Below, one piece after another: positions 14,762 to 22,453 of a DNA stretch of 22,840 nt. The notes below the pieces were generated by a model, which saw nothing but the letters and a program-made list of their open reading frames with translations, was not told the DNA's origin and made no database searches. The number at the start of each line of letters is the position of its first letter. The first letter of the stretch is position 1. The position numbers were made by a program, and so were the translations under genes. Source of the stretch: Bacteroidota bacterium (lineage in GTDB: Bacteria; Bacteroidota; Bacteroidia; Chitinophagales; LD1); contig JAEYZB010000010.1 in NCBI GenBank assembly GCA_023428205.1, forward strand, positions 1 to 22,840, read 5' to 3'.

Positions 14762-16981
14762 TCACTTCTTTGGTTTTTGACTTATCGCCCACTTTAGGTT
14801 GTTGCGAGCCAATTCATATTTAGGGTCTATTTCCAATGCTTTTTGTGCCGCATCTATGGCATTGTCCCATTCTTGCAGCGCAGTGTAAGCCGTGCATACA
14901 TTGTTCCATGCCCAGGCATTATTGGGTTGAAGTGCTACACATTTTTTAGAAGCCGCTAAACTCTTGCGGTATTCGCCCTGCGCATAATAGTTAAAGCCCA
15001 AGAGAAAATAATCCTCCCCACTAGGGTGAAACGCTTTTTTTGCCCTCTCTGCTTCTGCAATATTATTTCTCAGTAGCGTATATTTAGGATTTCGTTTTAA
15101 CCCCTTATTACCCCACTCAAGAGCGTCATCATACATTTTTAACGCATTGTATGCTGCTACCAAATTATTGATGACAATATCACTGGAAGAGTCCACCTGA
15201 TAAGCCTTTTTAAGTTTGTTTATCGCAGCATTGTAATCCTTCTTATTGTATTGCTCAATCGCTTCATTGATTAGTTGAGAAAGAGTTCCTTTGACAAGCG
15301 TGTTCTGCTGCTCAGCAGGAGCCGATTTCTCCGCTATTCGAAAATTTTTCACTACTGCACAAACGGGGGCTCCGTCCACTTTTACTTCATACACGGTTCC
15401 CTTCGGAGGCCAATTATAAATTAAGCTCTGATTGTGTTTCGCTTCGGCAGCCATTTGAATCGTATAATCCCAGTCTGTTGAATTTTCATAGACCGATACA
15501 AATTTAAAACGAGGATTTTTATCAATGAAATGCGTCAGTTTTGTTGTTTCTCCATACCACAAACGCACCCTGGCTTTATGTTCAGTAGTCGCTGTCGTGT
15601 CATTTTTTTCAAGCCACTCAAAAGCGGGGCGCACCGCAACCCCGTAGTAATCCATCTCATAATTTTTAAATGCGCCCTTTGCGCCTCCAATCAGTGGAGA
15701 GAAATACAAACCCTGTAAAGGGTGGTTCGAAAAAACGAACAGGATGGGTTCTGAAATAAGGAAAAGAACAAAAATACCTAATGATAATCTTATTGACGTT
15801 CGTTTTATCAACCTAAATAATTCTACCCACGCCAATATCGCGACAATTACTACAGAAACTACCACAAATGAAAACTGGCGACAGGCATCGTACGTGTTTA
15901 AGTGTGATTGAATGATGCGAGCCACCGGAGCGAGTATCGAAAGCAGCAACAACGCATAGCAAGTGATACGCCAATTTTCTTTTCGCAAAAAGACAGGGAT
16001 TAGAATCACAAAAATTAGAACGCCTATCACCGATAGTACAGGAATCGTAATATACATCCATCTTGGCACAAAATACCAGCGAAAGTCTTTCGGATTGAGC
16101 CACTGCCCTTCAAAAAGTTGTGGAAGGACAAGCGTTTCCCGAATCGCGCCAAGAGCCTTCATCGGAGCCAAAGGATTAAGAAATGGATTTTTCATTGCCC
16201 AAGGCCAAAACAGAGAAGCCCCTAAATAACCTACGACCGAAATAACAATAATCCATTGGGCGGTTTGAATGGCCAACTTACTATCAAGTGCATCGGAGAA
16301 GTATTGCAATAAAAAAAACAGTGCTACGGAAAAGAATAGATATGCAACCGCCAAAGGTCCCGCCTTCCAAGCCGCTATCGCGAAAACAAAGCTTGCCGCC
16401 AGCAAAACAGCCCTTACAAGCCGAATGCGAGGCATTTCCTTGATAAAAGAAACTATTTGCAGCATGCTGAAGGTGAAAAATGTAGCAAAAGGAATATCTT
16501 TTGCATTCGTCAAAGAATCGCCAAACAAGCGAGGCGTGAATGTGGCGACAATAATGGCAAACAAGGCAGCGCTCCAACTATCTGTAATTCGCTGCACAAT
16601 CAACCCAATAAAAATAAACAACAATGCCCCGAAAAAAGCGGAAAGCATGTGCTTCATTTCATAAAAGTCCATTCCGCTGAAAACTGTACGATAAGCTACT
16701 TCTGCAATCAAACTAAACAAATCTCCTCGTTTTTGCTCAGCGATGTCAATTTTAATCGCCTCTCCTTGCTTTTCCAATTTGGGGTCATTAACCGTACGCG
16801 GAGCTGTCGTATCCGCCCCAAAATACCAAGCATATAGACTTTCCCCATAAATTCGATAATTCACCTCATCTTCTGTGATTCCTGCATGGTTACTTGCATA
16901 AGGCAAAGCAATAGAAATACTGACAGCCCAAATTAGAAACAGCTTAAAAGATAATGGAGATGCTATGAGTTTTTTCAGCAT
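14762..16981 (-). CDS. Polytopic GT-C/GT39-like glycosyltransferase fused to TPR repeats
   Basis: A 739-aa protein. The first 440 residues hold about ten hydrophobic segments (for example SFKLFLIWAVSISIALPYAS, AFFGALLFIFIGLIV, LLSILAPVARII). The first extracytoplasmic loop carries an acidic TEDEVNYRIYGESLY motif (D38, E39), placed like the catalytic Asp/Glu loop of ArnT/PMT-type (GT39, GT-C fold) enzymes. NDPKLEKQGE and PRLFGDSLTNAKDIPFATFF follow. A soluble region (about 440-565) leads to three or four TPR units (about 566-735, ending AIDAAQKALEIDPKYELARNNL). The likely reaction is transfer of a sugar from a polyprenyl donor, outside the inner membrane; donor and acceptor are unknown. The ATG lies 5 nt after a perfect -7 box, so the mRNA is probably leaderless. 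Confidence 0.8.
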   Translation of the reverse strand: MLKKLIASPLSFKLFLIWAVSISIALPYASNHAGITEDEVNYRIYGESLYAWYFGADTTAPRTVNDPKLEKQGEAIKIDIAEQKRGDLFSLIAEVAYRTVFSGMDFYEMKHMLSAFFGALLFIFIGLIVQRITDSWSAALFAIIVATFTPRLFGDSLTNAKDIPFATFFTFSMLQIVSFIKEMPRIRLVRAVLLAASFVFAIAAWKAGPLAVAYLFFSVALFFLLQYFSDALDSKLAIQTAQWIIVISVVGYLGASLFWPWAMKNPFLNPLAPMKALGAIRETLVLPQLFEGQWLNPKDFRWYFVPRWMYITIPVLSVIGVLIFVILIPVFLRKENWRITCYALLLLSILAPVARIIQSHLNTYDACRQFSFVVVSVVIVAILAWVELFRLIKRTSIRLSLGIFVLFLISEPILFVFSNHPLQGLYFSPLIGGAKGAFKNYEMDYYGVAVRPAFEWLEKNDTTATTEHKARVRLWYGETTKLTHFIDKNPRFKFVSVYENSTDWDYTIQMAAEAKHNQSLIYNWPPKGTVYEVKVDGAPVCAVVKNFRIAEKSAPAEQQNTLVKGTLSQLINEAIEQYNKKDYNAAINKLKKAYQVDSSSDIVINNLVAAYNALKMYDDALEWGNKGLKRNPKYTLLRNNIAEAERAKKAFHPSGEDYFLLGFNYYAQGEYRKSLAASKKCVALQPNNAWAWNNVCTAYTALQEWDNAIDAAQKALEIDPKYELARNNLKWAISQKPKK

Positions 16982-16986
16982 ATTGA

Positions 16987-17016
16987 CAAATGTAGTTTTT
17001 TATACCACAACATCAA
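16987..17016 (-). promoter_or_regulatory. Promoter of the GT39/TPR gene, overlapping the purH stop
   Basis: On the minus strand, TTG (17014-17016), 19 bp, then TACATTTG (16987-16994): perfect boxes and spacing. The -33 element overlaps the purH stop codon (17013-17015). The ATG at 16981 follows the -7 box by only 5 nt. Confidence 0.75.
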
Positions 17017-18533
17017 TGTTTGAAGTGGCGGATTCCCGTAAACACCATCGCTTGCCCGTTGGCATTTGCCGCACTAATTGAATCTGCATCTTTAATACTT
17101 CCACCGGGTTGCGCAATAGCTACAATTCCCGCTTCATTCGCAATATTCACGCAATCCGGGAACGGGAAAAATGCTTCCGATGCCATTACGGCTCCTTGCA
17201 AATCAAATCCAAATGCTTTTGATTTTTTGATGGCTGACTCGAGTGCATCCACTCGCGAAGTTTGCCCACAACCCATTCCAATCAGTTGTTTGTTTTTCAC
17301 AAGCGTGATACCGTTTGACTTCAAGTGCTTCACGGCTTTTATCGCAAATTCCAAATCAGAAAGTTGCGCGTCTGTTGGTGTTTTATCCGTCACCGTTTTA
17401 TAGGTTTCGCGCGTCTCCGAACTAAAATCAATATCTTGCTCCAGCACGCCATTCAACAATGATTTGAAGATTTTTTTCGTACCGATTTGCACTTTTTGTT
17501 TCAGAATAATGCGGTTCCTTTTTTGTTTCAAAATTTCGAGTGCATCCGCGTCATAATCAGGAGCCGTCAGCACTTCAAAAAACAAAGAGTTCATCTCATT
17601 TGCCGTTGCAGCATCTACTTTTCGGTTCGTTGCCAATACTCCGCCAAAAGCCGAAGTCGGGTCGCAAGCGTAAGCCGCTTTGTAAGCTTCCAACACATTT
17701 TCACGCACCGCCAAACCACAAGAATTTGTGTGTTTGATAATCGCAAATGCAGGTTCTGCAAACTCCGCAACTAAATTTACCGATGCTTCCACATCTACTA
17801 AATTGTTATACGACAATTCACGTCCATTCAAAACATCAAACACTTCGTTCAAATCGCCATAGTACGTCCCTTTTTGGTGTGGGTTTTCACCGTAACGAAG
17901 CGTTTGCGAAGCATGCAAACTTTGTTTGAAAACCGGCAATTCTTCCGTTTTATTGAAGTAGTTGAATATTTGCGTATCGTAGTTAGAAGAGGTCGCGAAA
18001 GCCTTGGCCGCAAAACGTTTTCGGTCTTCGATAGACGTTTCTCCTTGCTTTGCATCAAGCAATTCAATCAAATCGCCATAATGATTTCTATCCGAAACAA
18101 TCAGTGTGTCTTTGAAGTTTTTGGCTGTAGCGCGAATTAGTGCGATTCCGCCAATATCAATTTTTTCGATAATTGTTTGTTCATCTGTGGTGCTTTTTAC
18201 CGTTTCTTCAAACGGATACAAATCCACAATCACCAAATCAATCAAGGGAATTTGATGTTGCGCGAGCTGCAATGTATCATTAGGATTATCTCTCCGCGCT
18301 AAAATTCCCCCAAACACTTTCGGGTGTAGCGTTTTTACTCGTCCGCCCAAAATTTCAGGAAATCCTGTAAGGTCTTCAACAGCCTCTGCATTCACACCCA
18401 AATCATGGATAAATTTTAGTGTTCCTCCCGTGGAATAAATCGTTACGCCCAATCCGGCTAAACGTTTAACGATTTCATCTAAGCGGTCTTTGTAATAAAC
18501 GGAAATAAGTGCGGAAGTAATTTTTTTAGGCAT
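17013..18533 (-). CDS. purH: Bifunctional AICAR transformylase / IMP cyclohydrolase PurH
   Basis: The start is the ATG at 18531-18533 (MPKKITSALISVYYKDRL), giving 506 aa, the usual length. An in-frame ATG at 18758 would lie upstream of the promoter and across a terminator, so it is rejected. The N-terminal MGS-like IMP cyclohydrolase domain (about 1-195) has TIYSTGGTLKFI and GGRVKTLHPKVFGG. The C-terminal AICAR transformylase domain has KHTNSCGLA (family motif KHxNPCG with Ser for Pro), SAFGGVLATNR, LRYGENPHQKGTYY and GQTSRVDALESA. It catalyses the last two steps of de novo IMP synthesis using 10-formyl-tetrahydrofolate in the cytoplasm. No other purine gene is adjacent. Confidence 0.97.
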   Translation of the reverse strand: MPKKITSALISVYYKDRLDEIVKRLAGLGVTIYSTGGTLKFIHDLGVNAEAVEDLTGFPEILGGRVKTLHPKVFGGILARRDNPNDTLQLAQHQIPLIDLVIVDLYPFEETVKSTTDEQTIIEKIDIGGIALIRATAKNFKDTLIVSDRNHYGDLIELLDAKQGETSIEDRKRFAAKAFATSSNYDTQIFNYFNKTEELPVFKQSLHASQTLRYGENPHQKGTYYGDLNEVFDVLNGRELSYNNLVDVEASVNLVAEFAEPAFAIIKHTNSCGLAVRENVLEAYKAAYACDPTSAFGGVLATNRKVDAATANEMNSLFFEVLTAPDYDADALEILKQKRNRIILKQKVQIGTKKIFKSLLNGVLEQDIDFSSETRETYKTVTDKTPTDAQLSDLEFAIKAVKHLKSNGITLVKNKQLIGMGCGQTSRVDALESAIKKSKAFGFDLQGAVMASEAFFPFPDCVNIANEAGIVAIAQPGGSIKDADSISAANANGQAMVFTGIRHFKH

Positions 18534-18551
18534 TGCTGTTGTTTTAGGGCG

Positions 18552-18559
18552 CAAATGTA
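18552..18559 (-). promoter_or_regulatory. -7 promoter box for purH
   Basis: The minus strand reads TACATTTG, a perfect TAnnTTTG match, 18 nt before the purH ATG (18533). The upstream flank, where a -33 box would fall, is occupied by the terminator hairpin at 18571-18608, and no TTG sits at 19 bp. Confidence 0.65.
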
Positions 18560-18570
18560 GGAAAAAACAC

Positions 18571-18608
18571 AAAAAGGAAAGCAGGACACTTGTCCTGCTT
18601 TCCTTTTT
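18571..18608. terminator. Strong hairpin terminator, perfect 18-bp stem
   Basis: AAAAAGGAAAGCAGGACA (18571-18588) is fully complementary to TGTCCTGCTTTCCTTTTT (18591-18608), with CT between. It ends the minus-strand lipoprotein transcript (stop at 18626) and insulates the purH promoter 12 bp further on. Confidence 0.9.
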
Positions 18609-18625
18609 ACAAACTATGTTTGAAA

Positions 18626-19369
18626 TTACTGAATCGTTATATGCTGTAACATTCTTCTGTAGTGCCAAAAGTAATATGTTTTTCCGGCAACGGTTGTTGA
18701 AAAACGGTGAAGCGCGTGCACCGCTATACCACCATAAGTTGCTCCGGACGGAATGCATTTCAAATCGGAAGCGGAAAAAGCAAGAGATGTTGCATTGCCT
18801 TCAAACATTTTTGCGGCTACTACTACTTCCGAACCAGAAGCATCCGGAGCTTTAAACTCTACCAATATGCGTTCTGCATTAGCTACCTCCGATGCGAGCG
18901 TAACGGTATGACCACTTGACTTAGTGACACTATTCCCACTTGTAATTATTGGATATCCCGGCCAAACACCATTGGTTACCGTTGCAGAAGCAAGATCTCC
19001 CGCCCCAACTATATTATATGTAACCGGCTGATTGCCGATGTCATGCGCAGTATAAGTAAAGATATACGCTCCAAACAGCCAACTCCAAGAAAAAATCCCT
19101 TCGTTTATTGTAATGTTTAAACTTTCCACCTGCCCGTTTTGCAATCCGGAAGAAGTATTTTTAAAGAGTGCCGAACCGGAAGAAGATACCGTATTGATAG
19201 TATCATTCTCTCCGGCATAAGTTCCCAAAACAATAATCGCACTTTGGTCTGATGGATTCATATAGGTTCCTCCTACATTATCAAAATCACAACTTGTGGT
19301 AGTCGTGTCTTTTTTGCAAGAGACGAGCAACATTGCGCAAGTCATCATGCCGATTAATACTTTTTTCAT
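18626..19369 (-). CDS. Putative lipoprotein, 247 aa, unknown function
   Basis: The N-terminus is a lipoprotein signal: MKKVLIGMMTCAMLLVSC with lipobox LVSC (C18), then the KKD/TTTT tether common in Bacteroidota lipoproteins. The mature part looks all-beta: repeated short strands rich in Ser, Thr, Gly and Val (GGTYMNPSDQSAIIVLG, ESLNITINEGIFSWSWLFG, VTLASEVANAERILVEFKAP). No catalytic motif is visible. The C-terminus is basic and aromatic (YYFWHYRRMLQHITIQ). It is likely anchored in the outer membrane. It is monocistronic: a strong terminator lies 17 bp after its stop, and a divergent gene starts upstream. I do not recognise the family. Confidence 0.75.
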   Translation of the reverse strand: MKKVLIGMMTCAMLLVSCKKDTTTTSCDFDNVGGTYMNPSDQSAIIVLGTYAGENDTINTVSSSGSALFKNTSSGLQNGQVESLNITINEGIFSWSWLFGAYIFTYTAHDIGNQPVTYNIVGAGDLASATVTNGVWPGYPIITSGNSVTKSSGHTVTLASEVANAERILVEFKAPDASGSEVVVAAKMFEGNATSLAFSASDLKCIPSGATYGGIAVHALHRFSTTVAGKTYYFWHYRRMLQHITIQ

Positions 19370-19470
19370 GTTTTAGTTGATTTGATTGTTCTATAATTCG
19401 AGGTCAAAAAAGAGAAAAAAATTTAGATAAAAAAACCAAAAAACAGAGATTACTTACCGCTTGATTATGT

Positions 19471-19494
19471 AAAATGGAGTAAAAAAATGAGCAG
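19471..19494 (+). repeat. Dispersed 24-bp motif, copy 7
   Basis: AAAATGG-AGTA-AAAAAA-TGAGCAG. It lies in the 233-bp divergent intergenic region between the lipoprotein gene and the Fur-like gene, about 50 bp before the first candidate operator. Confidence 0.8.
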
Positions 19495-19542
19495 GTTTAA
19501 CTTTATTCTCTTGCATAAAATATGCTCACAATAAATTACTAA

Positions 19543-19557
19543 CGCAACATAGTTGCA
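19543..19557. promoter_or_regulatory. Candidate Fur-family operator 1
   Basis: CGCAACATAGTTGCA: perfect inner arms GCAAC/GTTGC around ATA, one mismatch from the palindrome TGCAAC-N3-GTTGCA. It lies upstream of the Fur-like gene. Its centre is 38 bp from that of operator 2. Confidence 0.55.
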
Positions 19558-19580
19558 TTTTAAAAAACAAATTATATTAT

Positions 19581-19595
19581 TGCAACTCAATTGCA
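19581..19595. promoter_or_regulatory. Candidate Fur-family operator 2
   Basis: TGCAACTCAATTGCA: the same TGCAAC-N3-GTTGCA palindrome with one mismatch (A for G). It lies 7 bp before the Fur-like ATG and overlaps a weak -7 box (TATTATTG, 19575-19582). Binding here would block transcription, which fits autoregulation. Confidence 0.55.
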
Positions 19596-19602
19596 TTTAA
19601 TC

Positions 19603-19989
19603 ATGAATAGTAGAAACACCAAAGCAAAAGAAGAAGTCTTACGTATTTTGCAGAATTCGGAACTTGCACTGTCGCATACGGATATTGAAGAAAAAACAGC
19701 TGTAACCTTTGACCGCGTTACGCTGTATAGAATCTTAACTTCGTATGAGCAAAAAGGAATTGTCCATAAAATCATTGGAATGGACGGCAAAGCGCGCTAC
19801 GCCACCTGCAAAAATGATTGCCACAAGGGATATCATCAGCATGATAACCATTTACATTTCGGCTGCAACAACTGCGGCAAAATGTACTGCTTCGACAATA
19901 AAGTGATTGACCTCAGAATGCCGAAAGGATTCAAGGTTGCGCAATTTAATTATGCCGTTTACGGAACATGTGAAGTCTGCAATGCGTAA
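19603..19989 (+). CDS. Fur-family metal-responsive repressor (Zur- or Fur-like)
   Basis: The start is the ATG at 19603 (128 aa, shorter than the usual 140-150); a TTG 12 bp upstream falls inside the operator palindrome. The N-terminal winged helix (about 6-60) has SHTDIEEKT and the recognition-helix signature DRVTLYRILTSYEQKGIVHKI. The C-terminal dimerisation domain has the His-rich metal site HQHDNHLHF (H78, H80, D81, H83, H85) and two structural-zinc CxxC pairs, CNNC (C88, C91) and CEVC (C123, C126). It binds operator DNA when loaded with metal. Two TGCAAC-N3-GTTGCA palindromes precede it, and the gene sits 22 bp from a TonB-dependent receptor, so it probably represses that receptor. Zinc versus iron cannot be settled from sequence. 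Confidence 0.9.
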   Translation: MNSRNTKAKEEVLRILQNSELALSHTDIEEKTAVTFDRVTLYRILTSYEQKGIVHKIIGMDGKARYATCKNDCHKGYHQHDNHLHFGCNNCGKMYCFDNKVIDLRMPKGFKVAQFNYAVYGTCEVCNA

Positions 19990-20011
19990 AAACCAATCGG
20001 ACGATTTAGCT

Positions 20012-22375
20012 ATGAAACAATTTAGGAATAAACATCATAAACGTTGGGAGTTGAATGTTGAAAAACACTTTCGACTCCTTGTTTTTATCTGTTCCTACTC
20101 AATTCTCCTCGTTTTTTCAAACCATTTGGCGGCTCAATGCAATTACGCTATTCACGGATTGATATCCGAAGAACACACGAATGAGCCGCTGGACTTTGCC
20201 GTCATTCAACTCATAGAAACGAAGCAAACTATTTACACCGACTCGGTCGGAAAATTTACATTCACCAATCTCTGCAAAGGGCAATATACCTTACTCTTCA
20301 CACATGCAGGTTGCGAAACAGAAAGCAAAAGTTTATACCTGCAAAACGACACGACTATTTTGCTGCAACTGCACCACAATGAAATTGACCTGAACGAAGT
20401 CGTGGTGTCGCAGCACAAACGAGAAAGTGCCCCCACACAGCAAGTCGAGGTGCTAAAAGAACAGACACTATTCGCCACACGCGGACTCCCTTTAGGCGAT
20501 GCGCTCGCCACAATTACAGGAGTCAGTGTTTTAAAAACAGGCGCAACCATTGCCAAGCCGATGATTCACGGAATGACCGGAAATCGTATTTTACTCGTGA
20601 ATAATGGCGTGCGTTTGGAAGGACAACAATGGGGCGCAGACCACGCACCGGAAATTGATGTGTATTTGGCGAAAAAAATTACGGTTATCAAGGGCGCATC
20701 AGCCATTCGCTATGGAAGTGATGCGATTGGAGGAGTTGTGCTGTTGGATCCCGACCCGCTACCGACCAAAAACGGTATTGGTTCAGAAATAAATTACACT
20801 TATGGAAGTATAAATCAGCAACACGATATTTCGGTAACGGTGCAAGGGAATCACAAAAAAGCTCCGGCTTTCAGTTGGCGAACACAAGGCACTTTCAAGC
20901 GTGGCGGAAATGTACGTACTCCGAATTATTATCAAAAAAACACCGGCTTTTATGAAGCCAACGGCTCTATCAATTTAGGTTGGAAAAAAGAAAAATATGG
21001 CATCGAAGCCTTTGCCTCTTATTTCAATACACACATCGGAATTTTGTCTATTGCGCACACCGAAAGTCTGCAAGATTTATACGCTGCTATCAATGCCCAA
21101 ACACCTAAAGAAAGTGCAGGATTTTCATACAAAATCAGCCGTCCGTATCAGGCAGTAGAACATATTTTGGGCAAACTGCAAACCTACTACAGCTCCCGAA
21201 AAGGGACGATACACTTTTTCGCGGCATATCAACATGATACCCGCCAAGAATTTGATAAATATTTACCTCGAAACGACTCTATAGCGGCACTCAATCGCCC
21301 ACAAATGCAACTGAAAATCCAAACCGTCAATGGCGAACTCGCATGGGAATACCGTTTTAAAAAATGGGAAAGTATTGTGGGCGCACAGTTTTTTACACAA
21401 ACCAATAACTATAAATATGCATTTCTGATTCCTGCGTATTGGAATATGAATGGCGGAGTATTTGCCGTAGAGCGATGGGCGAATGAAAAAATGGAAGTAG
21501 AGTTGGGAGTGCGTTTGGACTATCGGTGGATGCAAGCGATGTTTTACAACAAAGCCGCAAAAACGCATCAATATATTATGCCGACCGTTTCGGCAGGTTT
21601 CGATTATCACATCAGCAAAAATTTGAAATGGAATATTCACGCAGGGTTAGCGTGGCGTGCTCCGTCAATGAACGAACTTTATATCAATGGCGTTCACAGC
21701 AGCATTGCTACACTCGAAATTGGCAACCCGAATTTGAAAGCCGAAAAATCGCTGAACATTTCCACCGGAATTGACTACTCGCAAAAATATGTGCACCTTG
21801 ACGCAAGCCTTTACACGCACTTATTCAAAGACTTTATTTATATGAAACCGGACACGCACCCAACGCTCACCATTCGCGGTTGGTTTCCGGTAGCGCGCTA
21901 CGTGCAAACCGATGCAGCCATCAGTGGAAGCGATATTAATCTAAGGGTATTGCCTGTGAAAGGCTTAGAACTTTCAGCAAAAGCGGCCTTGATTTTTGCA
22001 CTGAATCTGAAAACAAAAGACTGGCTGGAAATGATTCCTGCACATCGTGTCAATTATGGCATTCGCTACACGATTGACGGCAAAAAATCATTCCGAAATT
22101 TGTATTTCGGATTCAATGTTTCGCAAGTTTTGAAACAAAATCAATTGCCTCAAAATAATACCGATTATTTACCTGCACCCAATGGCTATTGGCTGTTGAA
22201 TTTTGACAGCGGTACAGAATTTTTTGTGTTCAACCAAAAAATAAGCATCGGTTTCTCCATTCAGAATATGCTAAATAAAGCGTACCGAGATTATATGAAC
22301 CGATTCCGTTATTTCACAGACGAAGCAGGAATCAATGTGATGTTACGACTGAAAGTGCCGTTATTTTTTCACTAG
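20012..22375 (+). CDS. TonB-dependent outer-membrane receptor (probable metal uptake)
   Basis: I chose the ATG at 20012 (787 aa), 22 bp after the Fur-like stop. An ATG at 19982, overlapping that gene by 8 bp, is possible but only adds a polar tail. The signal peptide hydrophobic stretch is LLVFICSYSILLVFSNHLAA before QCN. Next come a carboxypeptidase-D-regulatory-like domain (about 43-125, YAIHGLISEEHTNEPLDFA), the plug (about 140-248, with PMIHGMTGNRILLVNNG, GQQWGADHAPEID, VIKGASAIRYGSDAIGGVV), and a 22-strand-type barrel to the C-terminal LKVPLFFH. The plug resembles ZnuD-like receptors in its GNR and DHAPEID segments. It imports a metal or metal chelate using TonB energy. It lies in a probable operon with the Fur-like regulator and the next lipoprotein. 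Confidence 0.92.
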   Translation: MKQFRNKHHKRWELNVEKHFRLLVFICSYSILLVFSNHLAAQCNYAIHGLISEEHTNEPLDFAVIQLIETKQTIYTDSVGKFTFTNLCKGQYTLLFTHAGCETESKSLYLQNDTTILLQLHHNEIDLNEVVVSQHKRESAPTQQVEVLKEQTLFATRGLPLGDALATITGVSVLKTGATIAKPMIHGMTGNRILLVNNGVRLEGQQWGADHAPEIDVYLAKKITVIKGASAIRYGSDAIGGVVLLDPDPLPTKNGIGSEINYTYGSINQQHDISVTVQGNHKKAPAFSWRTQGTFKRGGNVRTPNYYQKNTGFYEANGSINLGWKKEKYGIEAFASYFNTHIGILSIAHTESLQDLYAAINAQTPKESAGFSYKISRPYQAVEHILGKLQTYYSSRKGTIHFFAAYQHDTRQEFDKYLPRNDSIAALNRPQMQLKIQTVNGELAWEYRFKKWESIVGAQFFTQTNNYKYAFLIPAYWNMNGGVFAVERWANEKMEVELGVRLDYRWMQAMFYNKAAKTHQYIMPTVSAGFDYHISKNLKWNIHAGLAWRAPSMNELYINGVHSSIATLEIGNPNLKAEKSLNISTGIDYSQKYVHLDASLYTHLFKDFIYMKPDTHPTLTIRGWFPVARYVQTDAAISGSDINLRVLPVKGLELSAKAALIFALNLKTKDWLEMIPAHRVNYGIRYTIDGKKSFRNLYFGFNVSQVLKQNQLPQNNTDYLPAPNGYWLLNFDSGTEFFVFNQKISIGFSIQNMLNKAYRDYMNRFRYFTDEAGINVMLRLKVPLFFH
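20105..20128 (-). repeat. Dispersed 24-bp motif, copy 8 (inside signal-peptide code)
   Basis: The minus strand reads CAAATGG-TTTG-AAAAAA-CGAGGAG, a close match to the consensus, although it lies within the TonB receptor gene, where it codes ILLVFSNHL of the signal peptide. Confidence 0.75.
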
Positions 22376-22398
22376 ATTAATGATTAAAACAAACACCG

Positions 22399-22422
22399 CA
22401 AATGGAGTGAAAAAATGAGGAG
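22399..22422 (+). repeat. Dispersed 24-bp motif, copy 9
   Basis: CAAATGG-AGTG-AAAAAA-TGAGGAG. It lies in the 78-bp gap between the receptor stop (22375) and the lipoprotein start (22454). It does not form a hairpin, so it need not break the operon. Confidence 0.8.
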
Positions 22423-22453
22423 AAACGAAAAATAAACAATTAAACGCCATACA

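Noticed and set aside
15596..15742. Two further copies of the 24-mer in the GT39/TPR gene
   Set aside because: They have several mismatches, including in the GAG block, and can be explained by coding sequence; kept only as degenerate relatives.
18534..18758. N-terminal extension of PurH to an ATG at 18758
   Set aside because: It would cross a perfect 18-bp terminator hairpin and the purH -7 box. The extension has no PurH homology pattern, and the ATG at 18533 gives the normal 506-aa length.
19907..20011. TonB receptor start at 19907, inside the Fur-like gene
   Set aside because: It overlaps the regulator by 83 bp and adds a polar out-of-frame translation of its C-terminus; the ATG at 20012 follows the regulator stop and leads into the signal peptide.
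1576..22422. Dispersed 24-mer as rho-independent terminators
   Set aside because: It has no inverted repeat, occurs in both orientations relative to genes, and sits beside but outside the real hairpins (for example 13336-13359 versus 13378-13406).
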